Shown in pieces: positions 43,899 through 53,709 of a stretch of 64,000 bases of DNA. The stretch is from Heteroscillospira sp050943935 (GTDB taxonomy: Bacteria > Bacillota > Clostridia > Oscillospirales > Oscillospiraceae), in assembly GCA_050943935.1 (NCBI GenBank), contig JBMNQC010000003.1, positions 147,802 through 211,801 on the forward strand, in the 5' to 3' direction. Positions within the stretch are counted from its first letter, which is position 1. Each line of letters begins with the position of its first letter. The notes below the pieces were generated by a model. It was not told the DNA's origin. It saw only the letters and a list, made by a program, of their open reading frames with translations, and ran no database searches. The translations under genes and the position numbers were made by a program.

Positions 43899-45641
43899 AT
43901 GGCTATTATGATTCCTTCTGTGATTTCACCGGAGATCAAATCTAATGCAGAACGCAAGATTTTTGAATGGTTCCAGTCTGCACCAGGAACAGACAAATGG
44001 ATTGTTCTACATTCTTTGGGAATCACGACACACAACAAAGTTATATATGGCGAAACAGATTTTCTTGTTTTGGCACCGCAGCTTGGTATCTTTGCGCTTG
44101 AGGTAAAGGGCGGGCGCGTGAAGCGGGAAAACGGAATCTGGTACTTCACAAACAGATATGGCAAAACCAACAGTAAAGTCCGGGGACCATTTGAGCAGGC
44201 CAAAGACGGTATCTTTAGTATTGTGGAGGCAATGAAGAAACGCGTGGATATCGATCACCGTCATATTTCCAACGTTCTGTTTGGGTATGGTGTTATGTTC
44301 CCGGATATCGAATACACATCTTCCGGAATTGACGAAGAGCAGTGGCAGGTGTTTGATTCCCGTGATGGTACCGATGTCCAACGATTTATCAAGCGTTTGG
44401 CAAATGGTGCAAAAGCTAAATGGGAAACTTTGTATGGACCGCTCAGTAAATCAAAGTTGCCCGATGCAGCAGATGTCCGATATATGGCGTCTGTTCTGCG
44501 CGGTGATTTTGACTGTGCCGTTTCTATGAGCGCACAGTTACGCAATGCCAGCGAAGCACTCATTGCGCTTACCAAAGAACAGTATCGCTGTTTGGATCAG
44601 CTGGATGATAATCCTCGTTGTCTGATTCAGGGACCTGCCGGAACGGGTAAGACGCTTCTTGCGATTGAGGAAGTCAAAAAATCTGCTGCTCGTGGCGAAA
44701 AAGTTGCACTATTTTGCTTTAATTCCAACCTTGCAGATTGGCTTAGCAGTTATTTCGCGGATATGCCGGAATCTGTTCGGCCAGTATTTGTCGGAACGCT
44801 GCATAAATACATGACGCAGATCGCGAAGGATGCTGATTTGTTACCTCCGTACCCCCATGATCCGGAGCGGATTCAGCATTATTACCACACAGATTTGCCG
44901 GAAGCTGCGGCGTATGCGTTACTGGAAAATGGTGAACTGTTTGATAAAATCGTTGTTGATGAGGCGCAGGATCTGATTCGTGACAGTTATCTTGATGTTA
45001 TGGGAGGTTGCCTCAAAAAAGGACTGTCCAGAGGCAGATGGACGCTGTTTGGAGATTTTTCTATGCAGGCCATATACGCAGAGGGTGTGTCGGGTACCAA
45101 GCTTATTGAAAAACTGGATGATCTTACCTCTTTTATCCGGTTTAAGCTAACGGTAAACTGCAGAAATACAAAGCCGATTTGCAAAGAAATTGAAACTGTA
45201 ACCGGCTTCAAGGCTCCGCATGACCTCTGGACAAAAGTAAATGGTCCTCCGGTACAGTATCTTACTTGGTCTACAATGGAGGGGCAATGTAAGAAACTAA
45301 AGACCGTGCTGAAGCAATTGGCTGATTCTCATATTGAACCAGAAAAGATTACCATTCTTTCCCCCAGAAAGAGAGAGGATTCTGTGGTATCCCTGCTCGA
45401 CGGTTATGTAATTAAGGATTTCAGAGTTCCTCCCGGAATGAACACCACATTCTGCACGATTCAGGCATATAAAGGCCTTGAAAATTCTGTGATTATCCTG
45501 ACTGATATTGAAGGCTTTTCTGCTGAAAAACTGATGTATGTGGGTTTGAGCCGGGCTTGCACAGGATTGTACATTTTGGAAAGTGACTCTGCAAAGAAAG
45601 AATACGATAATCTTTTGATGAGGAGGCTGTTCAATGAGTGA
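43899..45641 (+). CDS. NERD-domain UvrD-like helicase
   Basis: 580 aa. The N-terminal NERD nuclease-related domain (about 10-115; YGETDFLVLAPQ and FALEVKGGRVKR hold the D and E-x-K) is followed by a superfamily-1 helicase: Walker A GPAGTGKTLLAIEE near 245, VVDEAQDL near 352, and the C-terminal motif VGLSRACTGLYIL. It starts 10 nt after drmE and its stop overlaps drmA. It probably processes foreign or damaged DNA within the same system. Confidence 0.88.
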   Translation: MAIMIPSVISPEIKSNAERKIFEWFQSAPGTDKWIVLHSLGITTHNKVIYGETDFLVLAPQLGIFALEVKGGRVKRENGIWYFTNRYGKTNSKVRGPFEQAKDGIFSIVEAMKKRVDIDHRHISNVLFGYGVMFPDIEYTSSGIDEEQWQVFDSRDGTDVQRFIKRLANGAKAKWETLYGPLSKSKLPDAADVRYMASVLRGDFDCAVSMSAQLRNASEALIALTKEQYRCLDQLDDNPRCLIQGPAGTGKTLLAIEEVKKSAARGEKVALFCFNSNLADWLSSYFADMPESVRPVFVGTLHKYMTQIAKDADLLPPYPHDPERIQHYYHTDLPEAAAYALLENGELFDKIVVDEAQDLIRDSYLDVMGGCLKKGLSRGRWTLFGDFSMQAIYAEGVSGTKLIEKLDDLTSFIRFKLTVNCRNTKPICKEIETVTGFKAPHDLWTKVNGPPVQYLTWSTMEGQCKKLKTVLKQLADSHIEPEKITILSPRKREDSVVSLLDGYVIKDFRVPPGMNTTFCTIQAYKGLENSVIILTDIEGFSAEKLMYVGLSRACTGLYILESDSAKKEYDNLLMRRLFNE

Positions 45642-48600
45642 TAACAGACGCGATCAACTTATCGAATTTGTTGAGCGGGAATTTATTGGCCCAGATCCCA
45701 TTGACTGGCCCGGCATGACACAAAGCAATGGTCAGGAAATACTGGTTTCTGACCCTCCGCGCACTCGCTATATCGCAGGTATCCTGTATCCCGCAGAAAC
45801 CACTGACAACAAAGCAGCTCTCAAGGATGGCGAATGTGAATCGCTGGGCGAAGCTGATGGAGAGGATGTAGAAGTCAAACCCAAAAAGCGTGGCGATGGT
45901 GCAGTAGAATTTCTTGAGGATGCAGAAGAATTGATTAACCGTTCCAATGCATACAGACAGTCTGCAATCAGCATTACCGTGTCCATCAAAGACGACGATG
46001 CTATTCGTGTGGCGGTATCCTCAGGCACCTATACAAAAGTGCCCGCTATGGACCCCGCCACCGGAGAACGGCTGGAAAGCAAGTATAAGTATTCCCGTAC
46101 CGCGCTGGCCTGGGAAAATGATAATGCACCACTGGTTTTGCCCACCCCCGTTGATGGACTCAAAAAGTTTCCGATAGGAACAACCGGACTGCAGTTTGAT
46201 ATTACCTATCGCTACCGCGCGGGTGACAGCTGTATTTATACATTTACCCTGGAGAATGCAAAGCCCAAGGCTAAAGAAAATGTCAGTGATGAAGAATGCT
46301 TCTTCCAATGTAAGTTTAAACTGTTCTCCGAAAAAGGTTTTTCTCCGCTGTCTGATTCGCAACGGATCACACAAGATGAGGATTACCAGTCCAATCAGCT
46401 TCTTTACCGGAACGTGCGGAACTATGCCATTGGCCACGGTTGTGCGGCTGATTGGGATGATGGTGAATCTGTACAGTGGATTGCAACGGCAATTTTCCCG
46501 AAATATGATATCAAGCCCATAGTTCCCAGCGCTATTGAGGGAGTATCTCTTGATATGCTGAAAATGAGTCCATATGGAAGTTTTGTTGATACGATCCGAG
46601 AACTCCGAATGATGTGCACGAAATACCGGGAATGGATTAATGGGTTACGCACAATCCGAAAAGATCTGACTGCCGAGTATAAAATTACTGCAGACAGACA
46701 TATCGCAAACTGCGAAACCTGTCTGTCCAGAATGGAAAAAGGTGTGGATCTGCTGGAGCAAAATGAAAACATTCGTATTGCGTTCCAGTACATGAACTTA
46801 GCGATGCTGATGCAGCAGTTGCACTACAACCTTCCGCTGCAGAAGTGGGAAGATAATGGCGCTGGTGATATCAGTCTGGTAAATCCTGTTCCTATGCCTG
46901 TTGTGACTGATGATAGTACCTGGCACAACAAAGAACAGCGGGTTTATGGCAAATGGCGTCCCTTCCAGCTGGCATTTGTGTTGATGAATCTTCGCGCCAT
47001 GTATGACCGTGACTGTAATGAGCGCGGAATCGTCGATCTGATCTGGTTCCCCACCGGTGGCGGTAAAACCGAAGCATATCTGGGCCTTTCTGCATATACC
47101 ATTTTCATCCGCCGCCTTATGAATAAGGATGATAAAGGTACAGCTATTCTGATGCGGTATACGCTTCGCTTATTAACTGCGCAGCAGTATGAGCGTGCAT
47201 CCGCTATGATCTGCGCTTGTGATCTTATCCGCAAAGGCCATGAAGATTTATTCGGCAAAAACAGAATTACCATTGGCTTGTGGGTGGGTAGTTCCACTAC
47301 TCCCAACAAGGTAAGTGATGCAGTAAAAGCATATGAAAAACTGTATCGCGGCGAAGGAAGCAACCCCTTTGTTATGCTGAAATGTCCGTGGTGTGGCGCG
47401 CAAATGGGGCCTGTGCAAAGAGGGAAGAATCAGTGGGAACTTCCAGGCTACAGAAAAGTGCCGCAGGGCCGGAGAAAGTTTGGTTTTGCTTTCCGGTGTC
47501 ACAATCATCAATGCGACTTCTCGACTGAGGATCTGCCGCTGTTTGTTGTGGATGAAACCATTTATGGCGAGACTCCGACATTGCTGCTGGGTACCGTGGA
47601 TAAGTTTGCAATGCTGCCGTTCCGTCCAAATGCGCAGAAAATATTCGGTTATGAAAACGGAGTAAAGAAGACTTCTCCGGATCTTATTATTCAGGACGAG
47701 TTGCATCTGATTTCTGGTCCCCTGGGTTCTATGGTAGGCCATTATGAAACGCTGATCCATGAACTCTGCACCACACGAACTGCATCCGGCGATATTCATC
47801 CAAAGATTATTGCGTCCACTGCGACGATCAGCCGTGCAAAAGAACAGTGCCATGCCCTCTATGGTTGTGACCATGATGATGTTTTTCAGTTCCCGCCCTC
47901 TGGTCTGGATGCAGGAAACTCTTTCTTTGCAGAGGAAGATCGTAATCAGAATGGCCGGCGTTATGTAGGCATTCTGGCTACGGGATCTTCGTCCGATGCA
48001 ACCACCGCAATTCGCCTGTTTGCATCGCTGCTGTATGGTGCCAAAGCGATGCAGGTCGACTCGGAGCAGGAGCGTGATCCCTACTGGACCAATATGGGAT
48101 ACTATAACAGTATTCGTGAACTTGGACAAGCCGCCACCTGGATTCGGGCGGATATCGATCAGCATCTGGATGTTATGTATAAGCGCCGATTCGAAGACAA
48201 GCGGTATCCGACAAAAGAAGAGTACCGCAAGAACAGGCGATACATCTGGCGGGACGAGGAACTTACCAGCCGCATCTCTGGCAGTGAAGTAACTGCGAGT
48301 CTGGCAAATCTGGGAATCCGATACCCCGGCGAGGTGGATTCCGAAGGAAAAATCAAGAACCATCCTATTGATATTTGCCTTGCTACAAATATGATTTCCG
48401 TTGGTTTGGATGTATCCAGACTCGGTCTGATGACCGTGGCCGGGCAACCGAAAACCACCTCTGAGTATATCCAGGCAACCAGCCGTGTTGGACGTAGTGC
48501 AAAAAATGCTCCTGGTCTTGTCTTTGTTTTATACCGGCCCGGTCGTCCAAGGGACAAGTCTCACTATGAACACTTCAGGTCCTATCATTCCCGCGTATAT

Positions 48601-49053
48601 TGCAATGTTGAGCCGACAAGTGTTACACCCTTCTCTGCACCTGTACGTGAGCGTGCTTTACACGCAATCATGGTAGGTATGATGCGGTTGGAAAGTGATG
48701 ACAGATTCAATGAAGATCCGCCCCGTTTCCCTGATGATGGCCTGATTGATAAAGTCCGCAGCATTATTGAAAACCGTGTGGATGATATCGACAGCGAAGA
48801 ACTGGATGCAACCCTGGATCGCATGGAATACATCCTGCAGTGTTGGGAGGACTGGAATCCTCGGAAATGGGAGCCTGCGAAAAATCCTGACTGGTCTTAT
48901 GCTGATCCCGTTCCCTTAATGTATTCTGCAGGAAGTCATCCGAATGAAGCATGGGGCTCACGGGGAATTGAGACCCCCACTTCTATGCGCAGTGTAGATG
49001 CATCCTGCGAAGCCGAAGTTCTTACAAACCGCTATGTACCGAAGGAGGGCTAA
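45634..49053 (+). CDS. drmA: DISARM helicase DrmA
   Basis: 1139 aa. Superfamily-2-type helicase with WFPTGGGKTEAYLG (Walker A, about 472), IIQDELHLISGPLG (DExH-like), ASTATISRAKEQ, and the C-terminal helicase part with ATNMISVGLDVSRLGLM and QATSRVGR. The DELH box and long C-terminus are DrmA hallmarks. The ATG lies inside the end of the NERD gene (8-nt overlap). It is one half of the conserved DrmA-DrmB core that engages incoming DNA. Confidence 0.9.
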   Translation: MSDNRRDQLIEFVEREFIGPDPIDWPGMTQSNGQEILVSDPPRTRYIAGILYPAETTDNKAALKDGECESLGEADGEDVEVKPKKRGDGAVEFLEDAEELINRSNAYRQSAISITVSIKDDDAIRVAVSSGTYTKVPAMDPATGERLESKYKYSRTALAWENDNAPLVLPTPVDGLKKFPIGTTGLQFDITYRYRAGDSCIYTFTLENAKPKAKENVSDEECFFQCKFKLFSEKGFSPLSDSQRITQDEDYQSNQLLYRNVRNYAIGHGCAADWDDGESVQWIATAIFPKYDIKPIVPSAIEGVSLDMLKMSPYGSFVDTIRELRMMCTKYREWINGLRTIRKDLTAEYKITADRHIANCETCLSRMEKGVDLLEQNENIRIAFQYMNLAMLMQQLHYNLPLQKWEDNGAGDISLVNPVPMPVVTDDSTWHNKEQRVYGKWRPFQLAFVLMNLRAMYDRDCNERGIVDLIWFPTGGGKTEAYLGLSAYTIFIRRLMNKDDKGTAILMRYTLRLLTAQQYERASAMICACDLIRKGHEDLFGKNRITIGLWVGSSTTPNKVSDAVKAYEKLYRGEGSNPFVMLKCPWCGAQMGPVQRGKNQWELPGYRKVPQGRRKFGFAFRCHNHQCDFSTEDLPLFVVDETIYGETPTLLLGTVDKFAMLPFRPNAQKIFGYENGVKKTSPDLIIQDELHLISGPLGSMVGHYETLIHELCTTRTASGDIHPKIIASTATISRAKEQCHALYGCDHDDVFQFPPSGLDAGNSFFAEEDRNQNGRRYVGILATGSSSDATTAIRLFASLLYGAKAMQVDSEQERDPYWTNMGYYNSIRELGQAATWIRADIDQHLDVMYKRRFEDKRYPTKEEYRKNRRYIWRDEELTSRISGSEVTASLANLGIRYPGEVDSEGKIKNHPIDICLATNMISVGLDVSRLGLMTVAGQPKTTSEYIQATSRVGRSAKNAPGLVFVLYRPGRPRDKSHYEHFRSYHSRVYCNVEPTSVTPFSAPVRERALHAIMVGMMRLESDDRFNEDPPRFPDDGLIDKVRSIIENRVDDIDSEELDATLDRMEYILQCWEDWNPRKWEPAKNPDWSYADPVPLMYSAGSHPNEAWGSRGIETPTSMRSVDASCEAEVLTNRYVPKEG

Positions 49054-49056
49054 GTA

Positions 49057-50898
49057 ATGGCATATAATAACAGACCTATGCGCAGAAGCGCCCTGATTGG
49101 TCCGTGGGGTGTTGGTGCAATTGTTCCGTTTCCCAATGACGAATCTCTGATGATTGCCGGACTGGATATGTGGCGGTACAATGATGCAACACCTTTTGTC
49201 ATAAAAGATGAGCGTCTTCTGCGCCGGCTGGGTGTTCAGGAATTACGCTGGCCCCCTGATTTTCGAGAGAATAATGCCGATCCGCAGAACTGTTTCCTGA
49301 AGATTCCAGCGGTAAGATTTCCTACATGGCATTATTGTCCGTTCTGCGGTACTATGGAAAAGACTACATTCTATCAGCAGCAGCCAGAATGTGAGTGCTA
49401 TCCATGGCCTAATGGCAGAAAGTGCAATCCAGCATTTCGACACAGAAGGAAGCTGATTCCGGAGCGCTTCATAGTTATCTGCCCGGACGGTCATATTGAT
49501 GATTTTCCCGTTGCAGAATGGCTCCATCAGGACCCTGGATACAGGTATAATCCGGAAACCTGTAAAATTAGAAGAAGCACCGGTGGTGCTTCTGCCTCCC
49601 TGAGTGGTGTGTATTACGAGTGCACCTGTGGAGCAAGAAAAAATATTGCAGGTGCTACAATGCCTGGAGCTTTATCCAAGATTGGGTACAGATGCAATGG
49701 CACTAAACCTTGGCTTGGCATGGACAGCGATGAGGAACATCCCTGTGGGCGAACCGATGTACGCGTTGTTCTCCGGGGTGCTACGAATGTATGGTTTGCT
49801 GATACCAGAAGCTCTATTTACATTCCGACCGATGATGAGCAAGTAACAAAGAAAATCATTGCAATTCTTGATGAGTTCTTCGACGTATTAAGCGCAATGC
49901 GGGTCGATGGTGAGTGGAACAGAGGATTTATTGATATGCTTGCTGAACACCATCGGGTAGATAAAAATGAACTGTACAATGCATTTGTTCGCCGAGATCA
50001 GGGGTTGGAAGGGTTGCCGGATGTTACAGAAGAAATTTCTGAAGACGAGTATCGGCTTGCAGAATACAATGTGCTGATAAAATCCAGTGGCGGCGATGCA
50101 CAGCGCTTCCATTCAAAGAATTATCCGATTTCCTGCTACGATCCAGTCATCAGCAAATACTTCAAGAGCATTTCCCTTGTACATAAGCTTCAGGAAACCC
50201 GTGCTTTCGTTGGATTCTCACGCGCGGAACCAAGAGAGATGCCTATCTCTGAACGAAAGAAAATGCTTAGACTGGGCAGTGAAAACTGGCTCCCAGCTAT
50301 TCAGGTTCATGGCGAAGGTGTTTTCTTTGAATTCAACAAGGAAGCGGTGGAAGAATGGGCACAACGGCCTGCTGTCCTGGCACGGCTGCGTAACCTTCAG
50401 GATTCTTACCGCAACTCAAAGTTTGGTGCAAATGCCGCTGGAGATCTTCGTCCGGAATTTGTTTTGATTCATACTTTTGCCCACCTGATCATCAACCAGC
50501 TCAGCTTTGAATGTGGCTATGGCAGTTCCTCTATTCGGGAAAGAATTTACTGTGAAAAAGCAGAAAATGAGTATGGTATGTACGGTGTCCTTATTTACAC
50601 AGCTTCCGGTGATTCTGAAGGTTCCCTCGGCGGCTTGGTTCGCCAAGGCGCAAAGGATCATATAGAGGATACGGTTTGCGATGCAGTACGGAATGCCGCA
50701 TGGTGTTCCTCTGACCCCGTTTGCATTCAGTCTTACGGACAAGGTCCGGAATCCTGCAACTTGGCAGCTTGCCATAACTGTGCGCTGTTGCCGGAAACCT
50801 GTTGTGAATGCGGCAACAGATTGTTGGATCGCGGTACAGTCGTTGGCACGCTGGATGACAAATCCATTGGATTCTTTGCCGAATTACTGGAACAGTGA
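49057..50898 (+). CDS. drmB: DISARM protein DrmB (DUF1998)
   Basis: 613 aa. The N-terminus GPWGVGAIVPFPNDESLMI is followed by a Cys cluster around 90-130 (HYCPFCG, CECYPW). The DUF1998 core is FVLIHTFAHLIINQLSFECG, and a C-terminal zinc-type cluster (CNLAACHNCALLPETCCECG) ends the protein. It partners DrmA. It is 3 nt after drmA. The normal next gene in class 2, the phospholipase-D-like drmC, is missing. Confidence 0.9.
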   Translation: MAYNNRPMRRSALIGPWGVGAIVPFPNDESLMIAGLDMWRYNDATPFVIKDERLLRRLGVQELRWPPDFRENNADPQNCFLKIPAVRFPTWHYCPFCGTMEKTTFYQQQPECECYPWPNGRKCNPAFRHRRKLIPERFIVICPDGHIDDFPVAEWLHQDPGYRYNPETCKIRRSTGGASASLSGVYYECTCGARKNIAGATMPGALSKIGYRCNGTKPWLGMDSDEEHPCGRTDVRVVLRGATNVWFADTRSSIYIPTDDEQVTKKIIAILDEFFDVLSAMRVDGEWNRGFIDMLAEHHRVDKNELYNAFVRRDQGLEGLPDVTEEISEDEYRLAEYNVLIKSSGGDAQRFHSKNYPISCYDPVISKYFKSISLVHKLQETRAFVGFSRAEPREMPISERKKMLRLGSENWLPAIQVHGEGVFFEFNKEAVEEWAQRPAVLARLRNLQDSYRNSKFGANAAGDLRPEFVLIHTFAHLIINQLSFECGYGSSSIRERIYCEKAENEYGMYGVLIYTASGDSEGSLGGLVRQGAKDHIEDTVCDAVRNAAWCSSDPVCIQSYGQGPESCNLAACHNCALLPETCCECGNRLLDRGTVVGTLDDKSIGFFAELLEQ

Positions 50899-50907
50899 GG
50901 TGATTGT

Positions 50908-51927
50908 ATGCTTGTTATCCTGTCCCAAAAGGTGGATAGTGAGACTTCCTATGCAGATGAGCTGTTCAACTCATACCATTATCCCGCCAAATACAAAAAT
51001 CAACTTCACAAAGGTGATGTCTTCATTTACTACCAAGGCAATCGATACGACAAAAGTCAGCGATATTACTTTGGTGTAGGTACTGTTGGTGAGATTTTGA
51101 CTTCGGATGGAGAAAATTACTATGCCAAACTGTTGGATTGCCAGCGATTTGAACGGAAGGTGCCAATCTACCTTCCGGACGGCGGATATATTGAGCAGCT
51201 TGGTTTCGAAACAGTCCGCAAAAGTATCAATCCCCCTTGGCAGAGTTCTATTCGGCCTCTTTCCCAGGAGGCCTACGACTACATATTGAATGCCGCAGGC
51301 GTTCAAGCGCCTCCGGAAACCGCAGACTGTGATTCCGTTGATGTATTGAAAGATAAGTTAAAACTTGCGGTTAGAAATTTTTATGTTGAAGGTGACTCCT
51401 CGGCAATACATCGGATTGAACGTATTGCATCTGCAATTGGCCGAGCGATCTCTGTCTCCAAACCAGAAGACGAGAATACCCCATCTTCTCAATACGTTCC
51501 ATCAGTGAGTTCTACCGAAAAACTCGCCTGTTTGGTTGATTATTGCAAATCCATGAAGATGTCTTATTCTTATAAGCCGATTTTGATTCTGGCACTCCTT
51601 CACTCCGGTGACAAGAATGGTTGTATTTCCGTTGAAAAAGCTGCAACCTATTTCCGCGAATACTACTCATGCAGGAAGTCACAGGGATTGGTAATTGAGA
51701 AGAAACGGTGTATTTATTTGAGAAATGATGTCACCGATAAACAAATAGTCGCAAATCTTCTTGCCAACCCTGTAAAGGCATTAGTCGAGAGTGGCTATTT
51801 CTTTTATAACGAAGATTCTCATGCATTTTCCATTTCGCCAGATATCTGGAGTGCGATTGACAGATCCAGCAAGGCTACGATTACGAGGATATGCCGTCAA
51901 AAACTGAGTGACTATTACGAAGACTAA
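50908..51927 (+). CDS. Hypothetical protein, possible EVE/PUA-like DNA reader
   Basis: 339 aa. The first 100 or so residues (SYHYPAKYKNQLHKGDVFIY followed by a YY-G pattern) resemble the PUA/EVE-like N-termini attached to some HNH restriction enzymes, which read modified bases. This is a weak, pattern-based link. The rest (about 190-339) is helical, with no nuclease motif that I can see. It is 9 nt after drmB, so it belongs to the operon and may replace or assist a missing component. Confidence 0.5.
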   Translation: MLVILSQKVDSETSYADELFNSYHYPAKYKNQLHKGDVFIYYQGNRYDKSQRYYFGVGTVGEILTSDGENYYAKLLDCQRFERKVPIYLPDGGYIEQLGFETVRKSINPPWQSSIRPLSQEAYDYILNAAGVQAPPETADCDSVDVLKDKLKLAVRNFYVEGDSSAIHRIERIASAIGRAISVSKPEDENTPSSQYVPSVSSTEKLACLVDYCKSMKMSYSYKPILILALLHSGDKNGCISVEKAATYFREYYSCRKSQGLVIEKKRCIYLRNDVTDKQIVANLLANPVKALVESGYFFYNEDSHAFSISPDIWSAIDRSSKATITRICRQKLSDYYED

Positions 51928-51945
51928 TTGAAGCGGGGGATTGTT

Positions 51946-52365
51946 ATGGCGGACGTCCATTCACCAGAAATCAGAAGCTATAATATGTCCCGTATCCGTG
52001 GAAAGGATACTAAGCCCGAAGAGCTTGTTCGAAAATATCTGTTTTCTCAGGGATTCCGATATAGAAAGAACGATGTCCGATTTCCCGGAAAGCCGGACAT
52101 CGTTCTACCGAAATATAAGACTGTTATTTTTGTGAACGGATGCTTTTGGCATGCACATGAAGGCTGCAAGTATTTTGTTTGGCCGAAGAATAACGAGGAT
52201 TTTTGGCGTACAAAGATACAAGGGAATGTATCTCGCGATGCCAAAAATAAAAAACTGCTTATGGAATCCGGGTGGCAGGTTGTTACTATTTGGGAATGCG
52301 AGCTGAAACCTGCCATCCGCGAGGACACACTTACAAAGTTGGTAAGTATAATCCGCAATAACTGA
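51946..52365 (+). CDS. vsr: Very short patch repair endonuclease Vsr
   Basis: 139 aa. The family hallmarks are MSRIRGKDTKPEELVRKYLF, the catalytic Asp region FPGKPDIVLPK and the zinc/active-site segment FVNGCFWHAHEGC. Vsr nicks at T:G mismatches produced by deamination of 5-methylcytosine, so it matches the C5 methyltransferase at the start of this operon. The start at 51946 (ATG) is preferred over TTG at 51928. Confidence 0.93.
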   Translation: MADVHSPEIRSYNMSRIRGKDTKPEELVRKYLFSQGFRYRKNDVRFPGKPDIVLPKYKTVIFVNGCFWHAHEGCKYFVWPKNNEDFWRTKIQGNVSRDAKNKKLLMESGWQVVTIWECELKPAIREDTLTKLVSIIRNN

Positions 52366-52477
52366 AATATCAAACGGACCAACAAGCATGAACGTGGATT
52401 TGTTTTAGCTTGGTGAGCGAATACGATCATATTTGCATCTATGCAATAGCATAAACGCGGTTAGGAAGGTTACTCAT

Positions 52478-53386
52478 ATGCTCAAACAAATGGAAACAAT
52501 TAAAAAGGGCTGCATAGATAACTGGTCAAAAGGAATCGAGTTAGATGATAGGTTGGTAGCAGTACAGGAGGGATTTGACCAGTGGTGGGAACAAATTCCT
52601 GAAAACAATCGGCCAACAGTTTTGACTTTGATCCGGAATTTAGAGTATTATTCACATAGGACTGTAAATGCATGGCTAAAAAGGCTGCACACTGAGTTGC
52701 TTGATCAAGCAGCTATCAGTGATGAGAATACAATCTATGTTTTTATCAAATCTAAATATGGAAAGTCAAACAGCTCCAATGATTATTGGACAGAATACAA
52801 GGCTATTAACAGGTTAAATACAAACACGTGTATTGAAAATATGGATATCTTGGATGAAGAGGATTGGCAATACATCCAAAACATCGTATTTATTGATGAT
52901 TTTAGCGGTAGTGGAAAAAGCTTTATCGATGAACTAAAACGATTTCCAGACAGATATAAACAAAAAAACGTATACTTTGTTGCAATAAATATCATGATAA
53001 GTGCAGTGGACAAAATAAATGAATACTGCAAAGAAAATGATATAAACATTGTTTTATTGTCTGCGTTTAATCAAGAGAAAGCGTTTGAACGCGGCTTGTT
53101 TGCCAATGAGGAAGAAGCAAAAGCGGAAATACGTGCAATGTCAAGTGGTTTCCAGATTCCTAAAGATGAAGCGTTGGGGTATCGCAAAGGGCAAGCTTTG
53201 GTTGCCTTTTATAACAACACCCCCAATAACACATTAGGATTTATTCGCTACGATACAGAGCAATACAGATCACTATTTCCGAGAAAAAATGAGAGTGTAC
53301 CTACATGGATGAAAATGAAGAGGGAACGGCTTACTCGCAGCAAGACTAATTATGTAAACAAGCTGGTTGGTGTGAAAAATGAGTGA
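52478..53386 (+). CDS. Retron-associated phosphoribosyltransferase-like protein
   Basis: 302 aa. A helical N-terminus (about 1-75) precedes a Rossmann-type domain with IVFIDDFSGSGKSF (136-149), the PRPP-loop pattern of phosphoribosyltransferases. A C-terminal extension follows. It is the probable toxic effector of the retron: as I recall, retrons with a PRTase-like and a winged-helix gene form the published type III. The ATG at 52478 has AGGAAGG upstream; a longer TTG start is less likely. It overlaps the next gene by 8 nt. Confidence 0.75.
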   Translation: MLKQMETIKKGCIDNWSKGIELDDRLVAVQEGFDQWWEQIPENNRPTVLTLIRNLEYYSHRTVNAWLKRLHTELLDQAAISDENTIYVFIKSKYGKSNSSNDYWTEYKAINRLNTNTCIENMDILDEEDWQYIQNIVFIDDFSGSGKSFIDELKRFPDRYKQKNVYFVAINIMISAVDKINEYCKENDINIVLLSAFNQEKAFERGLFANEEEAKAEIRAMSSGFQIPKDEALGYRKGQALVAFYNNTPNNTLGFIRYDTEQYRSLFPRKNESVPTWMKMKRERLTRSKTNYVNKLVGVKNE

Positions 53387-53708
53387 TTATATAACTTCAC
53401 TTGCCTTATCATATTTCCGCGAAAAACGAGAAAAGTACTTAATTAGTGAATTAATGGAGATTTTAGGATACAATAGGAACCAAATTGATGCACTGATTAT
53501 GCACTTAATGCAAGAGGAGTTCCTTAGGTATGAGGATGATCTTTTGCGTTTGTCAACAAAAGGAATTTCTTATTTAATTGCCAATGATCAGGCCGGAGTT
53601 AGCATAAAAGTGGATGAAATTAACAGGCCACACATCAATCCCCAAAATGTTTTGGCGCTTGATGCCCCCTATGTCCCTGTTGGGTTCACCAAAAAGTATA
53701 AAGGTTAA
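53379..53708 (+). CDS. Small winged-helix-like retron protein
   Basis: 109 aa. Residues about 1-65 (LALSYFREKREKYLISELME, then GYNRNQIDALIMHLMQEEFL, then a LLRLSTKGISYL wing) fit a winged helix. The C-terminal 40 residues are unassigned. The ATG lies inside the end of the PRTase-like gene. The stop (53706-53708) is 1 nt before the first retron RNA unit. It could bind the retron RNA-DNA or hold the PRTase-like protein inactive. Confidence 0.7.
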   Translation: MSDYITSLALSYFREKREKYLISELMEILGYNRNQIDALIMHLMQEEFLRYEDDLLRLSTKGISYLIANDQAGVSIKVDEINRPHINPQNVLALDAPYVPVGFTKKYKG

Positions 53709-53709
53709 T

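Noticed and set aside
51946..52365. Vsr as an independent restriction enzyme
   Set aside because: Its sequence and position next to a C5 methyltransferase operon fit mismatch repair; no restriction-specific features are visible.
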